Positions 36,447 to 45,726 of a DNA stretch of 64,000 nucleotides are shown piece after piece. Made by a program: the position numbers and the translations under genes. Under the pieces are notes generated by a model that did not search any database, was not told the DNA's origin, and saw only the letters and a list, made by a program, of their open reading frames with translations. The first letter of the stretch is position 1. Each line of letters opens with the position of its first letter. This DNA comes from Streptomyces paradoxus (lineage in GTDB: Bacteria; Actinomycetota; Actinomycetes; Streptomycetales; Streptomycetaceae): positions 434,001 to 498,000 of the forward strand of contig NZ_JACHGV010000002.1 of NCBI RefSeq assembly GCF_014202475.1, written 5' to 3'.

Positions 36447-36944
36447 TTACGAGACCGTCGGCGCCGGGGACGGGCCGGTCAGGCCCCGCTCCGCGCGCCA
36501 GCCGTCCACGATGGCCGCCTGGAGGCCGAACATCTCGGCCTTTTCGTCCGGTTCCTCGTGGTCGTAGCCCAGCAGGTGCAGCACTCCGTGGACGGTGAGG
36601 AGCTGGAGCTCCTCGTCCATGGAGTGCTGCGTCTCCGCTTCCTTGCCCTGCTTCAGCGCGACCTCGGGGCACAGCACGATGTCGCCGAGCAGCCCCTGCG
36701 GCGGCTCGTCGTCGTCCTTGGAGGGCGGGCGCAGCTCGTCCATGGGGAAGGACATGACGTCCGTCGGACCCGGGAGGTCCATCCACTGGATGTGGAGCTG
36801 CTCCATGGCGTCGGCGTCCACGACGATGACCGAGAGCTCGGAGAGCGGGTGGATGCGCATCCGAGCGAGCGCGTAGCGGGCGATGTCGAGGATCGCCTGC
36901 TCGTCGACCTCGGTGCCGGACTCGTTGTTGACGTCGATCGACAT
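36447..36944 (-). CDS. ybeY: rRNA maturation endoribonuclease YbeY
   Basis: A 165-residue zinc endoribonuclease needed for 16S rRNA 3'-end processing and ribosome quality control. The zinc motif is H119-G-V-L-H123-L-L-G-Y-D-H129. The substrate block [16 protein letters not shown] is present, as is [10 protein letters not shown]. It lies 14 bp downstream of phoH and 9 bp upstream of the CNNM gene on the same strand, the common phoH-ybeY-cnnm order. Confidence 0.95.
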   Translation of the reverse strand: MSIDVNNESGTEVDEQAILDIARYALARMRIHPLSELSVIVVDADAMEQLHIQWMDLPGPTDVMSFPMDELRPPSKDDDEPPQGLLGDIVLCPEVALKQGKEAETQHSMDEELQLLTVHGVLHLLGYDHEEPDEKAEMFGLQAAIVDGWRAERGLTGPSPAPTVS

Positions 36945-36958
36945 GGTGCTGTGTGTGT

Positions 36959-38026
36959 CTACTTCCCCTTGTGCCCGGACTTGCCTCGGCTCTTGTGCGC
37001 GCCGTTCTGGGTGCCGTGCGTGGTGTCGTACTTCTCGTACGCGTCGACGATACGGCCCACCAGCTTGTGCCGGACGACGTCCTGGGACGAGAGCCGGGAG
37101 AAGTGCACGTCGTCCACGCCGTCCAGGATGTCCTGCACCTGCCGCAGACCGCTCTTCGTCCCGTCCGGGAGGTCGACCTGCGTGACGTCACCCGTGATCA
37201 CGATCTTCGAGTCGAAGCCGAGGCGGGTGAGGAACATCTTCATCTGCTCGGGGCTCGTGTTCTGGGCCTCGTCCAGGATGATGAAGGCGTCGTTGAGCGT
37301 GCGGCCGCGCATGTAGGCGAGCGGCGCGACCTCGATGGTGCCCGCCGCCATCAGCCGCGGGATCGAGTCCGGGTCGAGCATGTCGTGCAGCGCGTCGTAC
37401 AGGGGGCGCAGGTAGGGGTCGATCTTCTCGTAGAGCGTGCCCGGCAGGAAGCCGAGCCGCTCTCCGGCCTCGACGGCGGGGCGGGTCAGGATGATGCGGT
37501 TGACCTGCTTGGACTGCAGGGCCTGCACGGCCTTGGCCATCGCCAGATACGTCTTGCCGGTGCCCGCCGGGCCGATGCCGAAGACGACGGTGTGCTTGTC
37601 GATGGCGTCGACGTAGCGCTTCTGGTTGAGCGTCTTGGGACGGATCGTGCGGCCGCGCGAGGACAGGATGTTCTGCGTGAGCACCTCGGCCGGGGTCTCC
37701 TGGCCGTCGCTCTCGCCGTTGTCGCTCGCCTTCAGCATGGCGATCGAGCGTTCCACTGCGTCCTCCGTCATCGGCTGCCCGGTGCGGAGCACCAGCATCA
37801 TCTCGTCGAACACGCGCGAAATGAGGGCGACGTCCTTCGGATCGCCGGTCGCGCTGATCTCGTTGCCCCGGACGTGGATGTCGGCCGCCGGGAAGGCCTT
37901 CTCGATCACGCGCAGGAGGGAGTCGCCGGACCCCAGAACGGTCACCATGGGGTGCTGGGCGGGGACGGTGAGCTGTGCTCTCGCCTGCTCCTGCGCGGGG
38001 GTGTGAGCTGTCGATGATTGAGTCAT
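36959..38026 (-). CDS. phoH: PhoH-family ATPase
   Basis: A 355-residue PhoH-like P-loop protein. The N-terminal KH/extension domain ([20 protein letters not shown]) is followed by Walker A GPAGTGKT (152-159), [15 protein letters not shown], the Walker B region [22 protein letters not shown] by its key D-E-A-Q, and the sensor GDVTQVDLP. It ends in a Lys/Gly-rich tail ([10 protein letters not shown]). The partner of YbeY is probably RNA metabolism (inference from conserved linkage). The 143-bp gap to the PfkB gene shows nothing beyond a promoter-sized stretch. Confidence 0.94.
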   Translation of the reverse strand: MTQSSTAHTPAQEQARAQLTVPAQHPMVTVLGSGDSLLRVIEKAFPAADIHVRGNEISATGDPKDVALISRVFDEMMLVLRTGQPMTEDAVERSIAMLKASDNGESDGQETPAEVLTQNILSSRGRTIRPKTLNQKRYVDAIDKHTVVFGIGPAGTGKTYLAMAKAVQALQSKQVNRIILTRPAVEAGERLGFLPGTLYEKIDPYLRPLYDALHDMLDPDSIPRLMAAGTIEVAPLAYMRGRTLNDAFIILDEAQNTSPEQMKMFLTRLGFDSKIVITGDVTQVDLPDGTKSGLRQVQDILDGVDDVHFSRLSSQDVVRHKLVGRIVDAYEKYDTTHGTQNGAHKSRGKSGHKGK

Positions 38027-38169
38027 GGGCCGGCGCTGAAGGCCTGCGGTTCCTCCTCGTCACGGCCGCGCAGCTGAGGGCGGCCTCGCGATTCCCAGGG
38101 TACGACGGGGGAGTGACAACGCCGTAGGGGTTTTGGAGGCCCGGTTGTCACCCGGGCGCCACGGGAGCC

Positions 38170-39306
38170 TCACGCCGAGCGCCGGAAGCCGATCGTCGGC
38201 ACGGCCCTGCGCAACGGCCAGGGCCTCACCAGTTCCTCCGACACCAGCTCCGCGAGGAACCCGTACCTCTCCAGCGCCACCGGCGACTGCCCCTCGACCG
38301 ACTGGACCCTGCGCCACCACGCCGCGATCTCCGACCAGCCCGGCGCCGACAGCGACCCGCCGAACTCCTGCACCGACAGCGCCGCGGTCAGCCCGGCGAA
38401 GGCCAGCCGGTCCGCCAGCGGCCAGTCCGCCAGTGTCCCGGCCACGAACCCGGCGACGAACACGTCACCGGCCCCGGTCGGATCGAGCGCCTCGACCGCG
38501 ATGGCCGGCACCTCCGCCGTCTCCCCCGTGCGCCGGTCCACCGCGTAGGCCCCGTCCGCGCCGAGGGTGACCACCGCGAGCGGCACGTACTCGGTCAGGG
38601 CGTGCGCGGCGGCCCGGGGGCAGTCCGCGCCCGTGTACCGCATGGCCTCCTCCGCGTTCGGCAGGAACGCCTCGCAGTGCCGCAGGTCGGTCAGCCCGGC
38701 CAGATCCCACGCCCCGGTGTCGTCCCAGCCGACGTCACCGAAGACCCGGGTGCCCTTGCTCGCGGCCTGGGCGATCCAGGGCGCGCTCACACCGGGCGCG
38801 AGGGAGGCGACGGCAGCACGGGCCCGGGGCGGGCACTCCGGGGCCGGTTCCTCGGGGGGCGGCTCGTGGCCGTGCGAGACCATCGTGCGCTCCCCCTCGT
38901 AGGCCATGGAGACGGTCACCGGGGAGTGCCAGCCGGGGACCGTGCGCGACGGGGAGAGGTCGATGCCCTCGCCGTGCTCCAGGGCGTCCCAGCAGTAGTC
39001 GCCGTAGTGGTCGTCGCCGAAGGCCGCGGCGAGGGACGTGCGCAGGCCGAGGCGGGCCAGCGCGGTCGCCATGTTGGCGACGCCGCCGGGGCTCGACCCC
39101 ATCCCGCGCGCCCAGGACTCCGTCCCGCGCACCGGGGCGGAGTCGAGGCCGGTGAAGATGATGTCCAGGAAGACGGTGCCGGTGAGGTAGACGTCCCAAG
39201 GGGGGTCGTCCGGTGTGCGCAGCGGGGCGAGGGGATCGACCTGGCTCTGGCGGGGCGATCCCTTTCCGGTGGGGCCCTTTCCGGCCGGGGCGGTGGACGC
39301 GGTCAC
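38170..39306 (-). CDS. PfkB-family carbohydrate kinase
   Basis: A 378-residue ribokinase-fold sugar kinase. The N-terminal ~35 residues are Pro/Gly/Lys-rich and likely disordered. The body has VYLTGTVFLDIIF, glycine pair GGVANMATALARLGL (74-88), and the catalytic block DPTGAGDVF (275-283) with base Asp281. The sugar substrate is not determinable; its class includes ribokinase, fructokinase and adenosine kinase. It is monocistronic. The 137-bp gap to the glucarate dehydratase gene contains no gene. Confidence 0.9.
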   Translation of the reverse strand: MTASTAPAGKGPTGKGSPRQSQVDPLAPLRTPDDPPWDVYLTGTVFLDIIFTGLDSAPVRGTESWARGMGSSPGGVANMATALARLGLRTSLAAAFGDDHYGDYCWDALEHGEGIDLSPSRTVPGWHSPVTVSMAYEGERTMVSHGHEPPPEEPAPECPPRARAAVASLAPGVSAPWIAQAASKGTRVFGDVGWDDTGAWDLAGLTDLRHCEAFLPNAEEAMRYTGADCPRAAAHALTEYVPLAVVTLGADGAYAVDRRTGETAEVPAIAVEALDPTGAGDVFVAGFVAGTLADWPLADRLAFAGLTAALSVQEFGGSLSAPGWSEIAAWWRRVQSVEGQSPVALERYGFLAELVSEELVRPWPLRRAVPTIGFRRSA

Positions 39307-39443
39307 GATGCGCTCCCTGACGTGGTGCGGATCAGGCCAGTCTGCACCACATCACCGACAACGTGACGCCGATCACGCCGGACCCACCCGTCCCGTCAGC
39401 TCGTGCCGGCCCTCGCGCGCCACGCCCCGGGCAGGAGCGGGCG

Positions 39444-40733
39444 CTACCAGCGGGGCATCGCGGGTGTCACCCACGCGGGGTCGGTGATCCGCATCGCCGC
39501 CGCGTCGTCGCGGTCCCGCAGGGTGCCGTCGTCGTCCAGCCACCGCCGGTGCAGCTCCGCCAGGCGCTCGCGGTCGAGTTCCACGCCGAGGCCGGGGGCG
39601 TCGGACACGGTGACCCGGCCGCCCTCGAAGGTGAGCCGCTCGGTGAGGACGTCCTCGGACTGCCAGGGGTAGTGGGAGTCGCAGGCGTGGTGGAGGTCCG
39701 GGACGGTGGCGGCCACGTGGGTCATCGCGGCGAGCGAGATGCCCAGGTGGGTGTTGGAGTGCATCGACACGCCGACGCCGAAGGTACGGCAGACGGCGGC
39801 CAGCTGCTGGGTGTTGCGCAGCCCGCCCCAGTAGTGGTGGTCGGAGAGCACGACCTGGACGGCACCCTTCGTGAACGCCTCCTCGATCTCGGCGAAGGTC
39901 GTCACGCACATGTTGGTGGCGAGCGGCACGCCGGTCCGCGCGGCGACCTCGGCCATGGCGGGCGTGCCGAGCGCCGGGTCCTCCAGGTACTCCAGGACGT
40001 CCCCGAGTTCCCGGGCCACCTTCACGGACGTCTCCACGGACCAGGCGCCGTTCGGGTCGAGCCGCAGCGGATGCCCCGGGAAGGCCTCGGCGAGGGCCCG
40101 GACGGCCGCGATCTCCTCGTCGGGCGGGAACACGCCGCCCTTGAGCTTGAAGGAGGTGAAGCCGTAGCGCTCCTTGAACCGGCGGGCCTGCTCCACCACT
40201 CCCGCCGGGTCGACGGCGGCGCCCCAGTCGTCCTTCTCGGCCGGTACGCCCTCGGGGTGGTGGGCCCGCTTGTAGAACAGGTAGGCGCTGTACTCGACGG
40301 CGTCGCGGACCTTGCCGCCGAGCAGGGTGTGCACGGGCAGTCCGAGCGCCTTGCCGAGGGCGTCGAGGCAGGCGACCTCGAAGCCGGAGACGACGGACAG
40401 CCGCAGCTTGCCGGCGGTCTGGACGCCGCGCAGCCCGCCCACGTCGACGGCGTTCTCGACGCGGGAGGCGTCCACCGCGACCTGGTCGGCCACCGTGAAC
40501 AGCCCGTTCAGATCGCTGACCTGGCGTCCTTTCAGCCGCTCGGCGAAGGGCCGGGCCAGCTCCAGGTACTTGGCGTCGCCGTAGGTCTCCCCCACGCCGG
40601 TGACGCCGTCCGCGGTGACGACCTCGACGATCAGCCGGGGCGTGTACGGCTGGTGGACGCCCTGGGTGTTCAGCAGCGGCGGGTCGGCGACCAGGATCGG
40701 TGTCAGCCGTACGTCGGCGATGGTCAGGTTCAC
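39444..40733 (-). CDS. gudD: Glucarate dehydratase (enolase superfamily)
   Basis: A 429-residue dehydratase converting D-glucarate (or L-idarate) to 5-dehydro-4-deoxy-D-glucarate. It has the K-x-K catalytic pair (F-K196-L-K198-G-G), metal ligands D226 and N228 in LDPNGAW, E251 in EYLEDP, SDHHYWGG and the His/Asp pair in SMHSNTHLG. The N-terminal capping domain TPRLIVEVVTADGVTGVGETYG matches the glucarate-dehydratase subgroup. It starts with GTG 10 bp after the stop of a truncated gene for the next pathway enzyme (40744-40917). No glucarate transporter is visible in the window. Confidence 0.93.
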   Translation of the reverse strand: MNLTIADVRLTPILVADPPLLNTQGVHQPYTPRLIVEVVTADGVTGVGETYGDAKYLELARPFAERLKGRQVSDLNGLFTVADQVAVDASRVENAVDVGGLRGVQTAGKLRLSVVSGFEVACLDALGKALGLPVHTLLGGKVRDAVEYSAYLFYKRAHHPEGVPAEKDDWGAAVDPAGVVEQARRFKERYGFTSFKLKGGVFPPDEEIAAVRALAEAFPGHPLRLDPNGAWSVETSVKVARELGDVLEYLEDPALGTPAMAEVAARTGVPLATNMCVTTFAEIEEAFTKGAVQVVLSDHHYWGGLRNTQQLAAVCRTFGVGVSMHSNTHLGISLAAMTHVAATVPDLHHACDSHYPWQSEDVLTERLTFEGGRVTVSDAPGLGVELDRERLAELHRRWLDDDGTLRDRDDAAAMRITDPAWVTPAMPRW

Positions 40734-40743
40734 AGGGCTGCTC

Positions 40744-40917
40744 CTACGAGGTCGAGTCGGCGGCGAGGAGGGCGGCGAGGGCGGCCGGGTCGGCGGGCGA
40801 GGGGTCGGTGAGCGGGGCCCGCACGGGGCCCACGGGGTGGCCGCGGAGCCGGGCCGCCGCCTTCACCAGCGACACGGCGTACCCGGGGACGCGGTCGCGC
40901 AGTTCGACGAGGGGGAG
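40744..40917 (-). pseudogene. Remnant of 5-dehydro-4-deoxyglucarate dehydratase (C-terminus only)
   Basis: Reading from 40917 to the TAG at 40746-40744 gives 57 residues beginning LPLVELRDRVPGYAVSLVKA, then AARLRGHPVGPVRAPLTDP and a helical Ala/Leu tail. This is the conserved C-terminal end of KDG-dehydratases of the DapA family. A TGA lies in frame directly upstream, and only ~100 bp separate it from the IclR gene, so about 250 codons including the catalytic lysine region are gone. The break falls in the middle of a conserved stretch. It sits 10 bp ahead of gudD as in an intact operon. It was probably produced by deletion. Confidence 0.8.
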
Positions 40918-40937
40918 TCATCTCCCTGCCATCTCCT

Positions 40938-40958
40938 TATGTAGATGCCATCTACGTA
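40938..40958. promoter_or_regulatory. Palindromic operator candidate for the IclR regulator
   Basis: A perfect 15-bp dyad GTAGATGCCATCTAC (40941-40955, arms of 7 around one base) has partial symmetry extending to 21 bp. It is centred 73 bp upstream of the IclR ATG and ~30 bp upstream of the broken dehydratase gene. IclR proteins bind such short palindromes, usually in the divergent promoter of their target operon. Confidence 0.65.
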
Positions 40959-41020
40959 TGAGAATGAGCGTTGGGTATGCGAACGTCAACCGCCCGGGGC
41001 GGCCCGATTACCATCGGTGC

Positions 41021-41803
41021 ATGTCAGACACAGGGGGCGTCCGCGAGGTGAAGTCCGCGGCGCGCACGGTCGAGCTGCTGGAACTCCTCGCCGCGCGCGG
41101 CGACCGCCCGGCCCGGCTCCAGGAACTGGCCGGCGAACTCGGCGTGCCGCGCAGCTCGATGTACGCGCTGCTGCAGACCCTGATCTCGCGCGGCTGGGTC
41201 CGCACCGACGTGACCGGCTCCCTGTACGGCATCGGCATCCACGCCCTGCTCACCGGCACGAGCTACCTCGACTCCGACCCGCGCGTCCGGGCCGTCCGGC
41301 CCTGCCTCGACGAGGCGTCCGAGGCGCTCGGCGAGACCATCCACATGGGCCGGCTGGACGGCCGCGACGTGGCGTATCTGGCGACCCGGGAGTCGCACGA
41401 ATACCTGCGCACGATCAGCCGGGTGGGACGGCGACTGCCCGCCCATGCCGGAGCCCTGGGCAAGGCCCTGCTGGCGGAACGCCCGGACGGGGAGCTGCCC
41501 CAGGGGCCGTACGAGGCGCTGACCCCGAACACGCACACGAGCAGGGAGTCCCTGGCGGCCGACCTCGCCCGGATCCGGTCCCGCGGCTGGTCCGTGGACC
41601 GCGAGGAGGGCGTGACCGGCATCGTCGGCTTCGGGTTCGCGCTGCGCTACGACACCCCGGCGCAGGACGCGATCAGCTGCTCGGTGCCGGTCGCCCGGCT
41701 CACGCCCGCGCACGAGGAGCGGATCGTCGCCGTGATGCGGGAGATCCGGGCGAAGGCCGAGGCGACCGTTCCGGCGGGCCCCGGATCGGTGCACTGGCGT
41801 TAG
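41021..41803 (+). CDS. IclR-family transcriptional regulator
   Basis: A 260-residue regulator. The N-terminal winged helix is VKSAARTVELLELLAARGD, then LQELAGELGVPRSSMYALLQTL with recognition helix PRSSMYALLQTL. The effector-binding domain contains GETIHMGRLDGRDVAYLATRES, HAGALGKALLAE, a REEGVTGIVGFGFALR block and the final SCSVPVARL. TACCAT ends 6 bases before the ATG, so a leaderless message is possible. Being divergent from gudD, it probably controls glucarate use; the effector is unproven. Confidence 0.9.
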   Translation: MSDTGGVREVKSAARTVELLELLAARGDRPARLQELAGELGVPRSSMYALLQTLISRGWVRTDVTGSLYGIGIHALLTGTSYLDSDPRVRAVRPCLDEASEALGETIHMGRLDGRDVAYLATRESHEYLRTISRVGRRLPAHAGALGKALLAERPDGELPQGPYEALTPNTHTSRESLAADLARIRSRGWSVDREEGVTGIVGFGFALRYDTPAQDAISCSVPVARLTPAHEERIVAVMREIRAKAEATVPAGPGSVHWR

Positions 41804-42028
41804 CCGAAGGGCCCACGAGCGCCGGCGAAAGCCCGCTCGACGCCCGACGAAAGGCGCTCGTTTACCCGGGCTTCACCACCCCAAACACAACGTGCTCCAG
41901 ATCACACGCCCCGGGCTCCCGTGGGTGACTACGTGCTTGATACAAATTGCTCGCGCGTTCCTGTCCGTCGACGGTCGTCGCCCAACCCCCCCTTTCCCCC
42001 GCTCCTTTCGCATGCCCTGGGAACGCCC

Positions 42029-43342
42029 GTGTTCGCCCCCCGCACCACCCCCTGGCCCCTCGTCGCCCTTTTCACGGCCGGGTACCTCGCTCCGTATCTG
42101 CTGCCCACCACCGTCGGCCGGCTCGACTCGGACCTTCCGCTGTCCGCCACGCAGGCCGGTGCCGTCGGCAGCGCCCTGCTGCTGAGTTCGGCCGCCGCCG
42201 GATTCCTCCTGGCCTCCCGGGTCGAACGGGCCGGAGCCCGCACCCTCGCCCGGCTCGGCCTCGCCCTGGCCCTGCTCGGCTACGGCGGTGCCGCCCTGAG
42301 CACCGCCGTCCCCGCGGTCATCGCCGGCGCGGTCGTCGGCGGGTTCGGCTCGGGCACGGCCACCACCGTCGCCGCCACTCTCATCGCCGCGCAGCGTGAC
42401 CCCCACCGGGCCTCCACGGCCGGGCTGCTCAGCGTCTCCGCCCTCGCGGGCGCCGTGTACCTGACCGTGCCGCACCTCGGCCCGGGACACGGTCTGCCGC
42501 TGGCCGCGATCGCCCTGACCGCCCTGGCGGTCTGGCCGCTCACCGGCCGCCTGCCCGTCGGCACGCCCGTCACGCCCACCCGGCACGACAAGGCCCGGCT
42601 GCCGCACGCCCGTTCCGGGCTGGTGCTCGCCGCCGCCATGGTGTGCTGGTCGCTCGCCCAGAACTCCCTGTGGGGCGTGAGCGGCCGGATCGGCCTGGAG
42701 CAGGTGCACCTGGGCGAGGCGACCGTCGGCGTGGTCTTCGCCCTCGGCCTCGGCGCCGGACTGGCCGGGGTCCTCGCCGCGGGCGCCCTGGGGGCCCGCC
42801 TCGGCCGCGCGATACCCATCGGCGGCGGCACGGTCCTCATCGCCGCCTGCATCGCGCTCAGCGCCTCCGCGACCGACCTGGGGAGCTTCGCGGCCGGCGA
42901 GATCGCCTGGAACACGCTCTACCCGGTGGTGCTGTCGTACCTCATCGGGCTCGCCGCCTCGCTCGACCCGCGCGGCCGCTGGGCGGTGCTGGTCGGCTCG
43001 GCGTCCTCGCTGGGCACCGCCGCCGGGCCGCTCACCGGCAGCGTGCTGTCGGCGCAGGCCGGGTTCCCGGTGATGGGCGCGGTCCTCGGCGCGGGACTGC
43101 TGGTGATCGCCCTGCCGATGACCGCCGTAGCGCTGCACACCGGCGGACGCCCGCTGCTGCCCGGCGCGATCCGGCGCCGCGGCGGCCACCCGGCCGCCCT
43201 GGTCGCCGCCGCCACGGGCACGCCCACCGGGGCGATCCCCGAGATCGGCGCCCCGGAGCAGCCGGTGGTCGAGATCCCGGTGGAGACCCCGGCCGTCCCC
43301 GCCCAGCGTGCTTACGACAAGGCGGGGTCGGAGGTCTTCTGA
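42029..43342 (+). CDS. Major facilitator superfamily transporter
   Basis: A 437-residue membrane protein with 12 predicted hydrophobic segments, e.g. LVALFTAGYLAPYLLPTTVG, GSALLLSSAAAGFLLASR, VIAGAVVGGFGSGTATTVAATLIA, GVVFALGLGAGLAGVLAAGALGA. The loop after TM2 (SRVERAGARTLARLG) fits the MFS motif A pattern. The C-terminal ~60 residues are hydrophilic and Pro/Glu-rich. GTG at 42029 is chosen because the hydrophobic part begins just after it; a longer in-frame reading from 41921 adds a polar tail. The substrate is unknown. The 225-bp upstream gap contains CCCGGGC/GCCCGGG-like short repeats only. Confidence 0.82.
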   Translation: MFAPRTTPWPLVALFTAGYLAPYLLPTTVGRLDSDLPLSATQAGAVGSALLLSSAAAGFLLASRVERAGARTLARLGLALALLGYGGAALSTAVPAVIAGAVVGGFGSGTATTVAATLIAAQRDPHRASTAGLLSVSALAGAVYLTVPHLGPGHGLPLAAIALTALAVWPLTGRLPVGTPVTPTRHDKARLPHARSGLVLAAAMVCWSLAQNSLWGVSGRIGLEQVHLGEATVGVVFALGLGAGLAGVLAAGALGARLGRAIPIGGGTVLIAACIALSASATDLGSFAAGEIAWNTLYPVVLSYLIGLAASLDPRGRWAVLVGSASSLGTAAGPLTGSVLSAQAGFPVMGAVLGAGLLVIALPMTAVALHTGGRPLLPGAIRRRGGHPAALVAAATGTPTGAIPEIGAPEQPVVEIPVETPAVPAQRAYDKAGSEVF

Positions 43343-43347
43343 GGCCC

Positions 43348-44364
43348 CTACCGGAAGGTGTGCGCCTCCACCTCGGCGAGATACCGCGCCCGCAGCTCCT
43401 CGTCGTCCTCCAGGAACGAGGCGAGGAAGGAGTTGCGGGCGAGCTCGCGCAGCCGCTCGTCGGTGAGGCCGAGGGTGGCGCGCACGGCGTCGAAGTTGTC
43501 CCCGGCGTAGCCGCCGAAGTAGGCCGGGTCGTCGGAGTTGACCGTGCACATCAGGCCGGCGTCCAGCATGGCGGGCAGCGGATGGTCGGCGAGCGTGTCG
43601 ACCGTGCGCAGCCGGACGTTCGACAGCGGGCAGAGCGTCAGCGGCACCCGGTCGCGCACCAGCCGCTCCACCAGCGCGGGGTCTTCCACACAGCGCAGCC
43701 CGTGGTCGACGCGCTCGACGCCGAGGACGTCCAGCGCCTCGGTGATGTACTCCGGCGGGCCCTCCTCGCCGGCGTGGGCGACCCGCCGCAGCCCGAGGGC
43801 GGCGGCGGCCTCGTAGACCGCGCGGAACTTCACCGGCGGGTGCCCGACCTCGGCGGAGTCGAGGCCGACGCCGGTGATCCGGTCCAGGTAGGGCTTGGCG
43901 GCGTCCAGCGTGGCCAGGGCCGACTCGGCGGACTCGTCGCGCAGGAAGCACAGGATCAGCCGGGTCGAGACGCCGTGGTTGGCCTCGCTGTTCCCCAGCG
44001 CCCGCCACAGCCCCTCGACGACCGTGCCGATGTCCAGGCCGCGGCTCGTGTGGGCCTGCGGGTCGAAGAAGATCTCCGCGTGCCGCACGCCCTGCGCGGC
44101 GGCCCGGGCGAGATAGGCGTTCGCCAGGTCCTCGAAGTCCCGCTCGGTGCGCAGGACGGCCATGAGTTCGTAGTACAGGTTCAGGAAGGACTGCAGGTCC
44201 TCGAACCGGTAGGCCTCGCGCAGCGCGTCCGTGTCGGCGTACGGCAGCGTGACACCGTTGCGCGCGGCGAGCTCGAAGGCGAGTTCCGGTTCCAGGGTGC
44301 CTTCGATATGAAGGTGCAGTTCGGCTTTGGGGAGGAACATCAATTCATCGTACGGCCGTTTCAC
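43348..44364 (-). CDS. Adenine/adenosine deaminase
   Basis: A 338-residue amidohydrolase of the ADA family. Zinc ligands are in [14 protein letters not shown] (HxH), HAGEEGPPE, and [11 protein letters not shown] (Asp). Catalytic Glu and His are in HAGEE and the [11 protein letters not shown] block. HIEGTLEP and the [10 protein letters not shown] ending are typical of the adenine deaminase subgroup rather than classical adenosine deaminase (usually GALRP and DDP-x-x-F). It would deaminate adenine (or adenosine) in purine salvage. It starts with GTG overlapping the RNase Z stop (GTGA); an internal ATG at 44340 is an alternative. It converges on the MFS gene. Confidence 0.87.
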   Translation of the reverse strand: MKRPYDELMFLPKAELHLHIEGTLEPELAFELAARNGVTLPYADTDALREAYRFEDLQSFLNLYYELMAVLRTERDFEDLANAYLARAAAQGVRHAEIFFDPQAHTSRGLDIGTVVEGLWRALGNSEANHGVSTRLILCFLRDESAESALATLDAAKPYLDRITGVGLDSAEVGHPPVKFRAVYEAAAALGLRRVAHAGEEGPPEYITEALDVLGVERVDHGLRCVEDPALVERLVRDRVPLTLCPLSNVRLRTVDTLADHPLPAMLDAGLMCTVNSDDPAYFGGYAGDNFDAVRATLGLTDERLRELARNSFLASFLEDDEELRARYLAEVEAHTFR

Positions 44365-45266
44365 CGACGCTTCGGAACCGGCACCCTGAGTAGATCGTGG
44401 GCCACGGTCAGCTCACCGTCGTACCCGGCGGCCCGGGCCTGCCGCTCGAATTCGTCCGGGTCGGTGTAGCGCTGGCTGAAGTGGGTCAGCACGAGGTGCC
44501 GCACCCCGCCCTCCCGGGCCACCCGCGCCGCCTGACCCGCTGTCAGGTGACCGTGGTCAGCGGCGAGTTCCTCGTCCTCGTCGAGGAACGTCGACTCGAT
44601 GACGAGCATGTCGCAGCCCTCGGCCAGCGCGTACACGCCGTCGCACAGCCGGGTGTCCATGACGAACGCGAACCGCTGCCCGCGCCGCACCTCGCTGACG
44701 TCCTCCAGCGAGACACCGCCGAGCGCTCCCTCGCGCTGGATCCGGCCGACGTCCGGCCCCTTGACGCCGTGCGCGGCGAGCCGCTCGGGCAGCATGCGGC
44801 GGCCGTCGGGCTCGACGATCCGGTAGCCGTACGACTCCACCGGGTGCGACAGCTTCCGCGCCTCCAGCGTGTAGCTGTTCGCGCGGGCGAGGGACCCGTC
44901 GGCGGCGACCGGGGCCTCGGTGATGCCGACGGTCTCGCGGTAGGCCGTGGCGTACCGGAGCCGGTCGAAGAAGCGCTGCCCGGAGCGGGGGTAGTGGGCC
45001 GTGATCTGGTGCGGGACCTTGTCGAGGTTGATGCGCTGGATCACGCCGGCGAGACCGAGGGAGTGGTCGCCGTGGAAATGCGTGACGCAGATCCGGTTCA
45101 GGTCGTGCGCGGCGACCCCGGCACGCAGCATCTGGCGCTGCGTGCCCTCGCCGGGGTCGAAGAGGATGCCCTCGCCGTCCCAGCGCAGGAGGTAGCCGTT
45201 GTGGTTGCGGTGCCGGGTCGGGACCTGGCTGGCGGTGCCGAGGACCACGAGTTCACGTACGGACAA
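44361..45266 (-). CDS. rnz: Ribonuclease Z
   Basis: A 301-residue metallo-beta-lactamase-fold endonuclease trimming tRNA 3' ends. The zinc motif is H63-F-H65-G-D67-H68. Other blocks are [32 protein letters not shown], the flexible-arm region with [24 protein letters not shown] and [10 protein letters not shown] near the end. Length is typical. The gene overlaps the deaminase downstream by 4 bp and follows the HIT gene by 6 bp, so the three form one operon. Confidence 0.94.
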   Translation of the reverse strand: MSVRELVVLGTASQVPTRHRNHNGYLLRWDGEGILFDPGEGTQRQMLRAGVAAHDLNRICVTHFHGDHSLGLAGVIQRINLDKVPHQITAHYPRSGQRFFDRLRYATAYRETVGITEAPVAADGSLARANSYTLEARKLSHPVESYGYRIVEPDGRRMLPERLAAHGVKGPDVGRIQREGALGGVSLEDVSEVRRGQRFAFVMDTRLCDGVYALAEGCDMLVIESTFLDEDEELAADHGHLTAGQAARVAREGGVRHLVLTHFSQRYTDPDEFERQARAAGYDGELTVAHDLLRVPVPKRR

Positions 45267-45272
45267 GGCGGA

Positions 45273-45626
45273 TTACCCCGGGGGCCATGCGAGGCCGCGG
45301 CCGCCGAGCACGTGGCCGTGCACGTGCCACACCGTCTGGCCGGCGCCGCTGCCCGTGTTGAAGACGAGGCGGTAGCTGTCGAGCTTCTCCTCGTCGGCGA
45401 CGGCCTGGGCCTCGCGGAGCACGTCCGCGGTGAGGGCCGGGTCGGCGGCGGCGAGGGCGGCGGCGTTCTCGTGGTGCGCCTTGGGGATGATCAGGACGTG
45501 GGTGGGGGCCTGGGGGTTGATGTCGCGGAACGCGATGGTGGTGTCTGTCTGGCGGACGATCGTCGCCGGGACGGTGCCTGCGACGATCTTGCAGAACAGG
45601 CAGTCTTCCTGGGGCTCCCCTGCCAT
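45273..45626 (-). CDS. HIT-family nucleotide-binding hydrolase
   Basis: A 117-residue histidine-triad protein. The H101-V-H103-G-H105 catalytic motif is followed by VLGGRGLAWPPG. C9 and C12 (DCLFCKIV) with H44 and H51/H52 form the usual HinT zinc site. It hydrolyses purine nucleoside phosphoramidates or adenylated products in the cytoplasm. It is the first gene of the HIT-rnz-deaminase operon. An 97-bp gap containing a dispersed repeat separates it from the tricorn gene. Confidence 0.93.
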   Translation of the reverse strand: MAGEPQEDCLFCKIVAGTVPATIVRQTDTTIAFRDINPQAPTHVLIIPKAHHENAAALAAADPALTADVLREAQAVADEEKLDSYRLVFNTGSGAGQTVWHVHGHVLGGRGLAWPPG

Positions 45627-45680
45627 TTTCCCTCCGGGGGTCAGCCGAAATCGGTCTTGCCGGCCATCGTATCGTCGTCG

Positions 45681-45726
45681 GGTGCGGGTGCGTCGTGGCT
45701 GGTCGCGCCGTTCCCCGCGCCCCTTA
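45681..45726. repeat. Dispersed Streptomyces intergenic element, copy 2
   Basis: It contains GTGGCTGGTCGCGCC (45695-45709) and CCCCGCGCCCCTTAAG, matching the two anchors of the copy at 7015-7090. The middle (about 28 bp longer there) is missing here. It lies between the tricorn stop and the HIT start, and may serve as a terminator for the tricorn gene. Confidence 0.6.

Noticed and set aside
40730..40921. 63-codon ORF (MTPPRRTARP...) on the reverse strand at the glucarate locus
   Set aside because: It is in a different frame from the conserved KDG dehydratase C-terminus and is arginine/proline-rich noise.
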